The notes below the pieces were generated by a model. That model was not told the origin of the DNA. It saw nothing but the letters and a program-made list of their open reading frames with translations, and searched no databases. A stretch of DNA of 62,000 bases, taken from the NCBI GenBank assembly GCA_002633005.1, contig NMRA01000767.1:1866-63865 (forward strand). The letters run 5' to 3'. Within the stretch, counting starts at the first letter, position 1. Every line of letters begins with the position of its first letter. This stretch comes from Phoronis australis (Eukaryota; Phoronida; Phoronidae). Made by a program: the position numbers and the translations under genes. Below are positions 37,201 to 45,102 of this stretch, one piece after another.

Positions 37201-40200
37201 ATGTACATATGTATAAATAGTCAACCAGTTACAGCAACATCTTCATTAGGCAACAGTGCCAGGGGCAAATAGGAAAAGATGCATTACACCAGACTGATTT
37301 CCACCTGTATTATCAAGTCATAATGACTGTATTGACAAATTAATATTCAACATGCCAAGCTGCTATTCTTGTTTGACCAACAGTCTACATGTGAAGGCCG
37401 TCTCCTATACAAAGTGACTACAACACATGCTAAAAGAATCTGAAAAAAAACCAAAATGATTTCTGGCCAGTACTCCCTTCCATTTAGACAGAAAGATCTT
37501 TTTGAACAACTGGGGCCAGTTTCAAGCCGAGATCTGCATTCCAAATGCTGAAATCGCAACTTTTCTCCTATGAACCACTAACTCTTGTTGTTCCGAATTC
37601 ACTCTCTCCTTCAGAGGGTTCATTCCCAAAGAAAAAAGACTGGTGTTGTTTGGGACTTGATTTATTGGCTTAGAAAGTTACCCTGATTTGTGCCTAGCAA
37701 AGGTAAGCAAAAAGACCATGTTAAACTGCTATCAATCATGTTCAAGTGTTCGTATGTGATCAACCGATTAATTAAATCTTAATTAGAACTATGCCATTAG
37801 TAGTCATCAACTTGAGACTGTATCTGGGGTTCATTCAAAGCTTCAAAAATAGCAAGTTCAAATAGGTTTCCAAATTTCTTAGGTAATCCATGACCAATGA
37901 GGTGTGACTGCACTTTTACGACCCAAGTAAAATTGTTGTTATTCTGCACTTTCCCTTAGAGTTAAAGTTCGCAACTACAGAAGCTTAGTTGGTAGCTGTG
38001 GTTAACCTTGAAGTCAAGAGTGAGTGCTCCAATCAGCTTCAAAGTTATCGCAAGGTAGCGCTAAGATGACCTTTGGACATGCGCCCTGCTGTTTTTGACA
38101 GTGCTTGGCATAAAAATATCACAAGGCAGCCAACAGCTGACATATTGGGACGATGTACAATAAAAATTTGACTCTTAAGCTGGCTGACAGCTGATACAAA
38201 CAAAGGTAGTATGGCGTGGTTCAACTCGTTTTGCGTACACTACACATGTTCAGTGATTTTATTAGTCTATCCAGCAAGTACATGAAAAAATTGCAAGAGA
38301 ATGGTTTACTGCTAAAATAATAATTATTAGAACAAAATATTAACAATAGTAATCATTCACTGCCCACTGTTGACAAACGCAGGCAGTGATCTCTGCCGAT
38401 AACTCCGACGGCATCGAAGTTTAGTGTTCCCATAATAGAGAAGCATCGACGCTTTGCTGTTAAATCCCTCTTTACTTCAGAGTTAACTTGCACAGTTTAC
38501 GAAGTGAAGACTTAAGTTACATGTACCCATTGACTGAAGCTTCAGCAACACCGAAGCTTCAGAGCAAGTGGGAGAGGCCTTATAGTGTGTTATACATCCG
38601 GTACTACTATGGAGACATGGGTCTGCAATATAGTGTGGTATCTTACTGTAGGGACATGGGTGTGCAGTATAGTGTGTTATATGGTACTACTATAGAGACA
38701 TGGTTGTGCAATATAGTGTGTTATTATGGTACTACTGTGGACATGGGTCTGCAATATAGTTTATTTTAAATCATATGTTAAAGCTGCATTTCGACATATT
38801 TACTAAGATAATATAAAATATCAGCAATTTGAATAAAAACCCAGGAACAGATTTGAAGATCATTTGCATTAGATTTCAAAATGCGTCATTTCGTAAAACT
38901 TGATCAATACACGGCTGACAAATCAACTCAAGCCTGATATTATGAACTTGGATAAACATGTTTGAAGAGCCGCAGTCATCATAACCTACATTTGGTCAAC
39001 TTTCACTGTACATTTAAAGATGCTATATCTCGTTAAAAACGTGAATGTTTAAATTTGTTGCAAGTGACTTCCTGGAGAACTGTCTGTAGAAGTAGAATCA
39101 GGAAAAGAAACAGTTTGTAAATAAATTACAGTTTTAAACAAAACACCCCAGCCGACACACATAACACATATGTGAACATACAAAAACCCCAGTAATTCCA
39201 AATATTATGCATTAGTTATTTAATAATGAAACAGACAAATTATAAAAATTGCCTTTTTTAGGGTAATGACACTGGAAGACCCGGGGTTGTTTGTGAACTA
39301 GTACTTCATTTGCATATTCACAATTTCATGAGACATAGCTTCTTTAAGTTGGGTTTATATGAAGCACGTTTTCTTCTGTGAATTATGACTTCGAGACACA
39401 TGGTTCAGTAGGTGCGGTGATGTCTTTTCAATTTCCCACAAATATAATTGCCAAAATAGCATTTTGCAGTTTGTCAAAGGCTACTGAAATTGTTATAGGT
39501 AAAATGTTTACCAAAGTTCTGTTTTAGAAGAGTTATTCAGTAGAAATAGGACATTGATTTTTAATGAAAAATTATGATACAATTCTACATATGCTATCCT
39601 GTGTGTAAAATTGAAGAGCATTGGAACCACAGCAAATGAGCGTTGGAATTTATTAACTTGTCTAGTGCTAACAGTTGGCTTGAAATGCCCTGAAACTATG
39701 GTAGACAAACCATAACCTGTTTGTATTTAAGTATTTTCAGGTCGAAACTTACTGACAAGGCCTAATGTATGTACGGTATGTTGAGCTAGAACCTTACTGG
39801 CATGGCTTAGTATATTGCGTAACAACTATGGAGGAATTACTTAAAAACTTTTGTTTGACAAAACTGGCAGCTATGTACCACCTTGATAAAACCAGATCTT
39901 CCAATTTTGTACAAGAATTCAAAAATATACAAGTGCTGCACTGTAGCAAGTGTGCCAAATTCAAACACTTGTAGAATTTACAAAGTACAATTTCAGACAG
40001 GACTTTTTCCGTGAACAGTCACAACTCCTTTATTAGTTCTTTTTGAGATCCTAAAATGTTACCAACTCATAGAAAAGACTTCCCTATACGTAAACATTAC
40101 CAGGAATGTGAGATGACATTCATAGAATCATAAGCAGATAGAAACAAAAAGCTAGGCGTGTTTTTACACCTGAGACCAATAAAAAATAAATACATAATGC

Positions 40201-43200
40201 CCCCGTGTAGTATTCTGTGAATATTTGATTACCATAACCTTTCCGGCAGCTTGCTGTTAACCAAACCACTGTGGGGTTAGAGGTGAGGGAGCTAATCCAT
40301 CATGTGGCAGTATTTTGGATAGTGTACATTCGCCACCATATACAGACAGACAGTATTTTGGATCAAGCTAAATATACTGCCAGATCAGTGGTAATGTGAG
40401 CGAAATGAACTGAATCTGCGGGCCAGCAGCGCTCTTTGTAACCTGCTTCGACTCACCCAGGTTTGGGTCAATTCTGACCAGCCTGAAAACCAAGGGAGCT
40501 GAGTAATCGAAAAAGCATGCAAGGACATCTGTTGGCAGTGCTGGACATTGAGCAAGGTTATTCACCTGAAATTATGATTTAAAAGGAGTCTCACACATGA
40601 CAGGCTTCTGACCAATATCTCATCAGCAACACATTCTATAAATAGACAACCTAGTAGGTTTGCCCATGTGACATCATGAACAGACAACATGGCGGAGGTG
40701 TGGTGGCATATATTTAACAACAGTCATCAGCTTAATGTATCTGACATCAGCACTTTGTCCAATATTAGTGTGACCAGCAGCTTATCTTGTTTTGTCACAT
40801 TGAGGTGACAGAAAAAGTGGGAAGCTGGTGGAATGAGCTTATCCGCCCAGTACATGTTTTGATGCGATTGTACATTTGATAAAACATGAAGTCGGAGTTT
40901 ATGCTTTTAAATTCACCTATCGTGTATTGTGGGCATGGTCACCACAATGTGTACCAAGGTACCTAAACTACACAGTTAATGGACTGCTAAACACAGAGTC
41001 GACTCACAAAACACGATTCATTCACCCAAAATACACAGTCATGGACTCACCTTCAAGTAGAAACACGACACACAGACCGCCGAACAAAGTTTACAGATAA
41101 AATGTAAAAATCCACTTCGGCAGCAGTGTAGATTGTGCGAGATTAAATATAATTTTGATCATACCTTTATCTGTAACCTTATGTAACTGTTGTGAATTAG
41201 AAACAATAAACATTATTTCTATTGAAACTGCTTACTTGTTCTACAATTTATTGGCGTCCGAAATCTTTTTGTAACATCAATTCCCAATTTTGACAATGAG
41301 ACTAGCAACTTCCGTTATCTTCTGCTTTCTTCCCAAAATGACATGGACCGTTCAAATTCCGTAAAAAGGCTCTTTGTTACATTTCCCTTTCTACGTAATA
41401 ATAATCACTACTGTGGGCTACTTGCTCAGCAAGACGATGAGTCCATGACCGTGTATTTGGCATGCTTTATCGGAGTGAAACGTGTTTGACAGTCCTTATG
41501 TCGTGTTTGGCAATCCTTATGTCGTGTTTGGCAGTCCTTATGTCGTGTTTGGCAGTCCTTATGTCGTATTTGGCAGTCCTTATATCGTGTTTAGCAGTCC
41601 TTATGCGGTGTTTGTGAGTCAGTGACCGTGTATTTTGGGTGAATGAATTGTGCTTTGAGAGTCCGATCCCGTGTATTTGAGTCAGTGATCAGTGTTTACA
41701 GGTACGCGCGTCGTGTTTTGCGTCCGACACCATGTTTAGCAATCTGTTTAACGTGTAGTTTAGGAACCCTCTGTACGTGGCACACTTCGCAATACCTTCA
41801 ACTTATATACAGCTCCCATTGCCAAAGGTAACTTGCCATATTAGGGCGGAAAACTACCTAATTTTTAATAATAATTCACTTGACTTGTCACGCACATTCT
41901 TATATTACCGTACTTGTGTGCAAAAACGGCGAAGGCTTATGCACGAGTGACTGTAATAGTAACTGGGCGTCCTTGACTTCTTAAAGGTTTCATTTTTAAA
42001 TACCCACTGTTCAGCCTAATGTCCATGACCTAAATATTTAATATCACAATTGAAACCCACTGTGCATTCACCTGCTTCATTACAGAGAAACAATAGTAAG
42101 TGACATTCATGAAAACTATTACATCTCAATTCTGTTTTGAACAGTGTCGCCAAATCTATTGATAATTTAGCCACAAAGCTACGATAGCAATTACCAGGTT
42201 CATGACTGAAACAATTTTATGCTTATTTTTAGTATGATAAACATTGAGTTTTTTATCTTGAAGCATTAAAAGCAAGGACAAAATCAAAATATCAAGAATC
42301 AATAAAATTCAACAAACCGATCTTTAATTAAATAACAAATCGATCCTTAATTCAATATCAATTCGAGCATTGATTTCATTTCTAGTTCTTCACTTTCACA
42401 CTACGTAAATTTCAAAACCCCCTTTTGAAAAAGACAATATTTGGCTAGAGAGGCTCATCAAATGACTGGGCTATCCGTTCTGACAGCTAAATGTGTCTGG
42501 ACTGAACATCCTGAAGTTACGCTTCCGAACTAATTCTATTCATGGCAAGCTCTTTCTAGTACAATTTCTCAGCTAATGAGAAAGAGGCTGTCAAAAATGA
42601 TGAAAATCACAGCCATTGTCGAGAGTGTGAATGCAAGCATTTTTGCGGATATTTTTAATCTGGGTGAGATTGATGTTTGTTTATTAAACTCACAAGAACT
42701 GGTGAGTGTNCATATTTTCAAAATACAAAAATGTTCCTTGTGAATGCATTTAGAAGCTAAATGACACAACCTTGATGTACTGAAAGTGTCTTCACTAACT
42801 TTGAACATTTTCACTCATAGAAACGTAAAAAGTGCCGAAGGAAGCAAATAGTCCATCACAACAGTTACTAACTCAGTCCATTTTAGTGGACAATAGCATG
42901 ATAAATCACATTGATAGTCTAAACCATTTTAAACAAAAATGTAGAATTGAATTATGACTGCCTTAGCCAGCCCACCTGTGTGAAACATTTACTCTATATT
43001 AGTGGCACTTAACTCCTACAGTTGACCTGACTGAGTAAACATAAGAAAGCACAGTGTCAATAGAAGAGGCATGCATGTGACAGGAAAAACACCAGCCCCA
43101 CCTATTGGAAGATAACTGAGAAGTTGAAACAACCTAAAATCAAGTGGATACTGTGCATGTCTACTACAGAAGGTTAATTAAGTTCCTTGGACAACAGCTT

Positions 43201-44536
43201 CCATAGAAGTTAACAAAATGTTAAGAAACCCTTGAACTTGAAGTTGCAAAGGATTGGCCATGTTCAGACATTTATCAGGGCTGCTAAGAATGAGACTTTA
43301 CCTGGTGAAGCGGGCACAAGTGAACAAGGAAGCGTTTGTGTTGTGTTATGCAATAATCATGTTTTCCGTTACCAAACTTACCACAAGAGTTTGAGAACAC
43401 TTTCATTTGCACTAATGCAGAAAGTATGATAGCGTTTATGTAGCAGATGCCAAACTGACAAGACTGTGTACTCCAGAGAACAAATAAAATTTAAATACTT
43501 TTCTAATAGTTAACTAACTTTATTGAAAACTGAATCTGCAATCATGTTCAATCGGCAACATTCACAGCAAAGCGTAGAGCGAGAAATGTGCCATTTGGCA
43601 TCAAGTAATGTGCATGGTCGCAACATCGTCAGAACGCTTACATTAACTAAAACAGCAACATTACCTTTAATACTTTTCAATGAGCACGCTGATTGGGTAC
43701 AAGAAAAATAGGTCAACATTTCAAGGGGCCTTCCACTTATTTTCTGTTCTTCCAAATCATAATGCTTCTAGAGTAATTATTGTAATCGCTAGTTGCATTG
43801 GATTAAACTGTAAACAAATTACCGTCAGAAGCCTCTCCATTTACCCTCTTTCTACTCTTTGTTTTTAGTTGATGTAAGCGTTCTAAAGATGTTGCGAGCA
43901 TACGCATTAGTTGATGTCAAATGGCACATTTCTCACTTACATTTTGCTGTGAATGTTGCCGATTGAGCTAGGAAAATCTGGAGGTATTGATGGTATTTAT
44001 TGGTTTTGATATCAACAAATGTAACTCATGAACGTGTTGCTGTCGCAAATAAAATGCAAGAGTTATATTACTCAGATTTAAGTGCCCGGCAGGCGGACAT
44101 ATTGGATAGCAGTTCAGTTGTTTACCTTTCTCTTTATTTAGTGTTTACTTGAGAGATGATTAAAAAGATAAAGGTGCCTGTGATTAGAATAATCCATGAG
44201 GGCAAGGCAAAGTGTACCAAACTCCCCTAGTTGACCCGAGTTAAACAATAGTGAGTCACTGAAAACTTCAATGCGCAAAGACAAAACGCAGCACTTGCAC
44301 TAGCACTAGCACTAGCACTAGCAGGCAACATTGCAAATTATGCCAAATATGACCCCGATCAGACACATTTGCTGTTTTTGAAACACTTAAATCATTTCAC
44401 TCTAATCATGTCAACTCACCCATTCAGTCTTTTTGCCAAATGAATATAATGCCACCTGTGTGGCTGTATCAACTATATCTGTAATGTACGGATCTCTCTG
44501 CTGCAGAGCAGCCAGATTCATTCGCAATTCAGCCAT
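7987..44536 (-). CDS. DCP1: mRNA-decapping enzyme 1 (DCP1), complete, 11 coding exons
   Basis: This gene encodes the activator subunit of the DCP2 decapping enzyme, which removes the 5' cap from mRNA in the cytoplasm and P-bodies. The exons (minus strand) are 44536-44420, 28297-28257, 14738-14611, 14106-14043, 12733-12586, 11866-11755, 11322-11220, 10384-10060, 9258-9114, 8525-8437 and 8064-7987. They total 1350 nt, or 449 residues plus TGA, and every junction is GT-AG and in phase. Residues 1 to about 120 form the EVH1 domain, recognised from QRDPYITDIVD, QVALYSFG, EGSLFVYTR, EPFLLYR and GIWFYNKEEC. Residues 149-163 are the DCP1 motif VDILQLLSRAQEEYD. Residues 210-215 (DLDTLF) resemble a helical leucine motif. 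Residues about 410-441 are the trimerisation helix (LTKDQMQQALVYLIK, then LHEAY). The middle is low complexity. Length is shorter than vertebrate DCP1A (about 580 residues), as expected for a variable linker. The family call is near certain. Exon edges are inferred from splice consensus, not transcripts. Confidence 0.95.
8437..8525 (-). CDS. DCP1: DCP1 coding exon 10 (trimerisation domain, first helix)
   Basis: This exon encodes Ala395 to Lys424, ending LTKDQMQQALVYLIK. The LTxxQxQxALxxLIK pattern is diagnostic of the C-terminal helix through which DCP1 forms trimers. The acceptor is ttgttgtag and the donor AAG/gtaaca. Confidence 0.95.
9114..9258 (-). CDS. DCP1: DCP1 coding exon 9 (LLSPMAF motif)
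   Basis: This exon encodes residues 347-394, including LPQDVLLSPMAFLSSQ and MINIPGQMLGAQ. The exon begins in phase 0 after a ccttgtag acceptor and ends at CTCAAG/gtgagg. The hydrophobic LLSPMAF segment resembles the short conserved proline/phenylalanine stretch before the DCP1 trimerisation domain. That correspondence is inferred. Confidence 0.92.
9777..9994. repeat. 24-bp minisatellite, 9 copies, next to DCP1 exon 8
   Basis: The unit is gaccagacatgaaatggact plus 'cacc'. On the minus (transcribed) strand each unit carries a GGTGAGT-like motif, and seven of nine units keep GTGAG. The array starts 66 nt downstream of the exon 8 donor inside intron 8. Open frames on both strands here reflect the 24-bp period and are not genes. 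Confidence 0.93.
10060..10384 (-). CDS. DCP1: DCP1 coding exon 8 (longest exon, linker)
   Basis: This exon encodes residues 239-346, beginning SQSILPNIDGHPSLQKLKS and containing IPGTTLEEIEKLHRGQ, then a Ser/Thr/Gln/Val-rich disordered stretch ending QPVTVQQ. The acceptor is cacttttatag and the donor CAACAG/gtacaa. This donor is weaker than the many GGTGAGT-like sequences in the minisatellite 66-280 nt downstream, so alternative 3' ends of this exon are plausible. Confidence 0.93.
10660..10835 (-). pseudogene. Decayed partial copy of DCP1 exon 7 and its flanks
   Basis: The plus-strand sequence here aligns with 11140-11290, the 3' half of exon 7 and the downstream intron: shared 'caagtcagtgattg(c/g)gacagatgc' type blocks, 'ccccctag(a/t)' and 'tgcacagat.gtcatga'. 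The copy lacks the 5' half of the exon, has indels that break the frame, and its donor is gttagt instead of gtgagt. It lies about 480 bp away inside intron 7. Confidence 0.65.
10836..11012. repeat. Dispersed repeat, copy B
   Basis: It shares 'cgtgcttaagtaagg', 'aatagcccagcccca', 'tttggct' and 'tctccaaaatgcaata' with copy C at 11934, at roughly 85 percent by eye, and matches copies A and D more weakly. Confidence 0.8.
11220..11322 (-). CDS. DCP1: DCP1 coding exon 7 (leucine motif DLDTLF)
   Basis: This exon encodes Gly204 to Arg238, including APSIDLDTLFRNASLK and ASVPITDLSSSL. Its 103-nt length is what is needed to bridge the phase mismatch between exons 6 and 8. The acceptor is atctttccacag and the donor CTCAG/gtgagt. 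DLDTLF lies where vertebrate DCP1A has LTVEELFG, a motif implicated in binding decapping partners such as EDC3. The equivalence is inferred. A decayed partial copy lies in the next intron at about 10660-10835. Confidence 0.9.
11755..11866 (-). CDS. DCP1: DCP1 coding exon 6 (low-complexity linker)
   Basis: This exon encodes residues 167-203, from SSDPKPIGNNSHATSHK to SVDSSQL, a Ser/Pro/Lys-rich disordered linker. The acceptor is ctctttgtcag and the donor CTAG/gtgagt. The sequence is not conserved, so the call rests on splice sites, phase and position. Confidence 0.88.
11934..12120. repeat. Dispersed repeat, copy C
   Basis: See copy B. Shared features include 'gtaggactctacaaatagcc', 'gaaacatatctcagaa' and 'ctgctcggattcatatta'. 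It lies in DCP1 intron 5. Confidence 0.8.
12586..12733 (-). CDS. DCP1: DCP1 coding exon 5 (DILxLLxxAxxEY motif)
   Basis: This exon encodes residues 118-166. It opens with LVNDITEIVPKSG, has a polar spacer, and ends with VDILQLLSRAQEEYDTSR. The last segment matches the motif after the EVH1 domain in animal DCP1 (DILEMLSRAKDEY in human DCP1A). The acceptor is tgtgtgtttag and the donor AGTAGG/gtgggt, chosen because it gives phase 0 for exon 6. A gtaggg site 5 nt earlier (exon would end ACACCA) is possible but breaks the phase. Confidence 0.93.
14043..14106 (-). CDS. DCP1: DCP1 coding exon 4 (EVH1 C-terminal helix)
   Basis: This exon encodes Ser96 to Asn116: IFGIWFYNKEECSRIGQLLN. The IWFYxKxxCxRI pattern is the last strand and helix of the EVH1 domain. 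The acceptor is tgtcttccag and the donor CAG/gtattg. Both phases match the neighbouring exons. Confidence 0.95.
14611..14738 (-). CDS. DCP1: DCP1 coding exon 3 (EVH1 core)
   Basis: This exon encodes residues 54-95, including FMILNRLGLNNLIEPLTK and EPFLLYRN, the most conserved part of the DCP1 EVH1 domain. The acceptor is tgtcttacag and the donor is AATT/gtgagt. A four-unit 21-bp repeat lies directly upstream, and the reading frame stays open through it for about 94 codons before the exon, so retention of this stretch would not cause an immediate stop. Confidence 0.95.
14751..14834. repeat. 21-bp tandem repeat, 4 copies, directly upstream of DCP1 exon 3
   Basis: On the minus strand the unit is gaggtgctcaaataagacgc plus t. 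The array ends 12 nt before the exon 3 acceptor, so it occupies the branch-point and polypyrimidine region. Its period is a multiple of three and its frame (LRCxNKT repeated) is open into the EVH1 frame. Confidence 0.9.
16775..16935. repeat. Dispersed repeat, copy D
   Basis: It shares 'ggaccctagaaaaatgtcca', 'aatttggctaaattt' and 'tccaaaatgttaatgggaat' with copies A to C. Confidence 0.6.
17222..17536. repeat. 30-bp tandem repeat, about 11 units, interrupted by an N
   Basis: The unit is gggtactatgatattcctaa plus ctgtgatgga. It is 10 codons long, so both strands give long open frames (a DYDIPNCDGG-like repeat on the plus strand) that are not evidence of a gene. The N at 17395 breaks a unit, so the true copy number is unknown. 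Confidence 0.95.
18740..18855. repeat. Cluster of ccaggtcgcatttt motifs with a palindrome
   Basis: Four variants of 'ccaggtcgcatttt' lie within 100 bp. The first forms a short palindrome, aggtcgcattttgcgacct (18764-18782). The high CG content contrasts with its surroundings. It is probably a fragment of a small mobile element. Confidence 0.5.
20850..21720. repeat. Degenerate repeat tract (ttgactgatgga.atatttgtgttcag)
   Basis: At least seven diverged copies of 'ttgactgatg.agatatttg' and 'tgttcagatatgcctg' occur at roughly 100-150 bp spacing. One copy is inverted, producing the hairpin at 21031-21225. Confidence 0.65.
21031..21225. repeat. Inverted repeat, arms about 70 bp
   Basis: The left arm 21031-21097 (ccaaggtatggtaacaaata then ttctgatatattgactgaga) pairs with the right arm 21147-21225 read in reverse complement. 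The loop is about 50 nt. Confidence 0.7.
22699..22866 (+). other. Small open frame, 55 codons, unrecognised
   Basis: The frame starts MEPIPTNCCDMYAASWQRR, is rich in charged residues and ends ISAADKC before TAG. Composition looks more protein-like than the shadow frames around it, and a GC-richer stretch lies upstream at 22570-22600. No family recognised. It could be a chance frame. Confidence 0.2.
22983..23142 (+). other. Exon-like segment, unrecognised
   Basis: An acceptor-like 'tttttacatttgtacag' precedes an open frame reading CTKSWTDLADQEFCRRYKS then IPCMETDGISGEVAQMYAKA. Residue composition resembles real coding sequence, but I cannot name a family and see no clear donor. It could be a relic of a nested gene or of a transposon. 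Confidence 0.25.
23176..23541 (+). other. 121-codon open frame, possibly a transposon relic
   Basis: The frame MALSCHALRLRRNFVATISY continues to a TAA. The segment FSDLLRELEWERLANKN resembles the LLxELGWxxLxxRR stretch found after the catalytic part of many LINE reverse transcriptases. The similarity is weak and the rest does not match, so I do not claim a function. Confidence 0.25.
23819..23878. repeat. Perfect 22-bp hairpin
   Basis: The arm cttattgaattgacaatgac plus ca (23819-23840) is the exact reverse complement of 23857-23878, with a 16-nt loop. A short direct copy, 'tcaattcaataagt', follows at 23879. Confidence 0.95.
24405..24915. mobile_element. Candidate MITE-like element
   Basis: Imperfect terminal inverted repeats carry 'ctttcatact' on the left (24421-24430) and its complement, 'agtatgaaag', on the right (24888-24897). 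Internal 'ggaccgaagttaagcgttca' and 'gctgttaaatcc' recur in diverged form at 38410-38490. No coding capacity. Confidence 0.35.
26205..26470. repeat. 38-bp tandem repeat, 7 copies
   Basis: The unit taggattatgggtagttcat plus gacctaaatgaggtaagg starts at 26205, 26243, 26281, 26319, 26357, 26395 and 26433, exactly 38 bp apart. Confidence 0.95.
27440..27568. repeat. Short tandem repeat (gataaattatgggccctgg)
   Basis: Two close copies of gataaattatgggccctgg and several diverged copies ('aaattttcggtcctg', 'aaatcctgggtcctg') lie in tandem. Confidence 0.7.
28257..28297 (-). CDS. DCP1: DCP1 coding exon 2 (41-nt exon)
   Basis: This exon encodes EKTEIEGSLFVYT plus two bases of Arg53, the EVH1 strand that reads EKTDxEGTLFVY in relatives. 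It has a ctactttcag acceptor and a perfect gtgagt donor. The expected 41-nt length and phase were predicted from exons 1 and 3 before it was found, which makes the match specific. It is isolated between introns of 16.1 kb and 13.5 kb. Confidence 0.93.
29360..29545. repeat. Repeated gggcgattacccggg motifs
   Basis: Several variants of 'ggatgggcgattacccggg' alternate with 'aaacccg' or 'cttaaaccg' motifs. A similar stretch, 'gggcggttaactgagcatgg', lies at 58380-58425. This looks like a dispersed short repeat family. Confidence 0.55.
29892..31113. repeat. Direct duplication, copy 1 (1.2 kb)
   Basis: It begins gagtctttgctacacacgct and ends 'caatggatttatt'. It is about 95 percent identical by eye to 31259-32281, except for about 200 bp (30555-30763) absent from copy 2. 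It contains a palindromic CRE (TGACGTCA) at 30895. No intact coding frame is shared by both copies. Confidence 0.9.
31114..31200. repeat. Two tandem hairpins with near-identical stems
   Basis: The first is a palindrome built from acttgtcggaattc and gaattccgacaagt. The second is built from acttggcggaa and ttccgccaagt. Each is followed by 'atgttgctctg' and 'caagttttt', giving a repeat unit of about 52 bp. They sit exactly at the end of duplication copy 1 and just before a poly-T/N/poly-C tract. Confidence 0.9.
31209..31257. other. Poly-T / N / poly-C assembly junction
   Basis: A run of more than 30 T, one N, then about 15 C. This looks like a low-quality join, not natural sequence. Confidence 0.85.
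31259..32281. repeat. Direct duplication, copy 2 (1.0 kb)
   Basis: See copy 1. It begins at the same 'gagtctttgc' and ends 'caatggatttatt', after which it diverges. The CRE palindrome is kept at 32064. Its position right after an N suggests it may be the second haplotype of the same locus. Confidence 0.9.
38594..38765. repeat. Tandem repeat (ggtactactatggagacatg)
   Basis: Four diverged copies of 'ctactatggagacatgggt' plus 'tgcaatatagtgtgttat'. A 93-codon frame across it is a repeat by-product. Confidence 0.8.
40940..41790. mobile_element. Foldback element, arms about 110-170 bp
   Basis: The left arm (40940-41050) contains cacgattcattcacccaaaa. The right arm (41614-41790) carries its reverse complement with few changes, and further blocks ('gtgtttagcagtcc', 'gtgtagtttagg') match outward. 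The centre includes a 21-bp array that repeats one of the arm motifs. Confidence 0.7.
41481..41627. repeat. 21-bp tandem repeat, 7 copies
   Basis: The unit cgtgtttggcagtccttatg plus t starts at 41481, 41502, 41523, 41544, 41565, 41586 and 41607. It lies inside the foldback element and shares the 'gtgtttagcagtcc' motif with its left arm. Confidence 0.93.
43542..43972. mobile_element. Foldback element, arms about 110 bp
   Basis: The left arm 43542-43653 (for example tcaatcggcaacattcacag) pairs with the right arm 43863-43972 in inverted orientation at close to 90 percent by eye. The loop is about 210 bp. No coding capacity. Confidence 0.8.
44297..44323. repeat. Hexanucleotide microsatellite (ctagca)
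   Basis: About four and a half copies of 'ctagca', roughly 100 nt downstream of the DCP1 exon 1 donor. Confidence 0.9.
44420..44536 (-). CDS. DCP1: DCP1 coding exon 1 (start codon, EVH1 begins)
   Basis: This exon encodes residues 1-39, from MAELRMNLAALQQRDPY to a final TEW. The ATG sits in a good initiation context (AAGCAACATGG). The N-terminal pattern NLAALQQRDPYI...QVALYSF is the start of the EVH1 domain in the DCP1 family. The exon ends in phase 0 at a GAATGG/gtgagt donor. Confidence 0.95.
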
Positions 44537-44640
44537 GTTGCTTTCTAGATAACAGTTACGCACACAACATGACAAACCCAAATACCATTTGACGATAAAT
44601 TGCCACTCAATAGATGGCGGTACACTACATCAACTTTACT
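44537..44640 (-). promoter_or_regulatory. Candidate DCP1 proximal promoter and 5' UTR
   Basis: This segment is immediately upstream of the DCP1 start codon. At 44612-44620 the minus strand reads CCGCCATCT, the core of a YY1-type element, 76-84 bases upstream of the ATG. Such elements often lie near start sites of housekeeping genes. No TATA box is obvious. The transcription start is not determinable from sequence alone. Confidence 0.35.
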
Positions 44641-44909
44641 TTCCAGACACCAGAGTTAAGTGGTGAACATGACTCCCGACATTTGCTGTTGGTCAAAATG
44701 GTGTACTCGAACCAGATGCTTTTTCAACCTTAACTTGCGTAACTTCTGTCATAATACGGATGATAAACGAGGGTTTTGATGACATAACCAATGCTCACAA
44801 GTCACTTGAGAAGACTTATATTTTGTTTCTGTTAGCAGTACGTCATTGGTTCTATTTACGTAGGTCATTGAAAGTTATTGAAATTTGAAATAACAAATTC
44901 AGTGTGTTT

Positions 44910-45102
44910 AGTTTGGTAAATAATATTATTTTCAATTATAATTTAATTTTGTAAATAATACTATTTTCAGTTATAATTTAGTTTTGTAAATAATATTATA
45001 GTTTGGTAAATAATATTATTCCAATTATAATTTAATTTTGTAAATAATATTTTTTTCAGTTATAATTTAGTTTTATAAAAAATAATATTATTTTCAGTTA
45101 TG
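44910..45102. repeat. AT-rich tandem repeat, unit about 35 bp
   Basis: About five imperfect copies of 'gtaaataatattattttca' plus 'attataatttaattttg'. Confidence 0.85.

Larger units (their letters stand above)
28298..44419 (-). other. DCP1 intron 1 (16.1 kb)
   Basis: A GT-AG intron between exons 1 and 2. It holds the motif cluster at 29360, the direct duplication 29892-32281 with its hairpins, a duplicated motif at 38594, foldback elements at 40940-41790 and 43542-43972, and a hexanucleotide repeat at 44297. The stretch 32300-38300 shows no gene or clear repeat. Confidence 0.85.

Noticed and set aside
40368-40565. Minus-strand open segment with acceptor-like and gtgagt donor-like signals in DCP1 intron 1
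   Set aside because: The DCP1 frame joins exon 1 to exon 2 perfectly without it, and no homology is recognised.
44281-44330. Short regular repeat considered as a CRISPR-like array
   Set aside because: It is a six-base microsatellite in an animal intron. No spacers of unique sequence are present here or in the other arrays.
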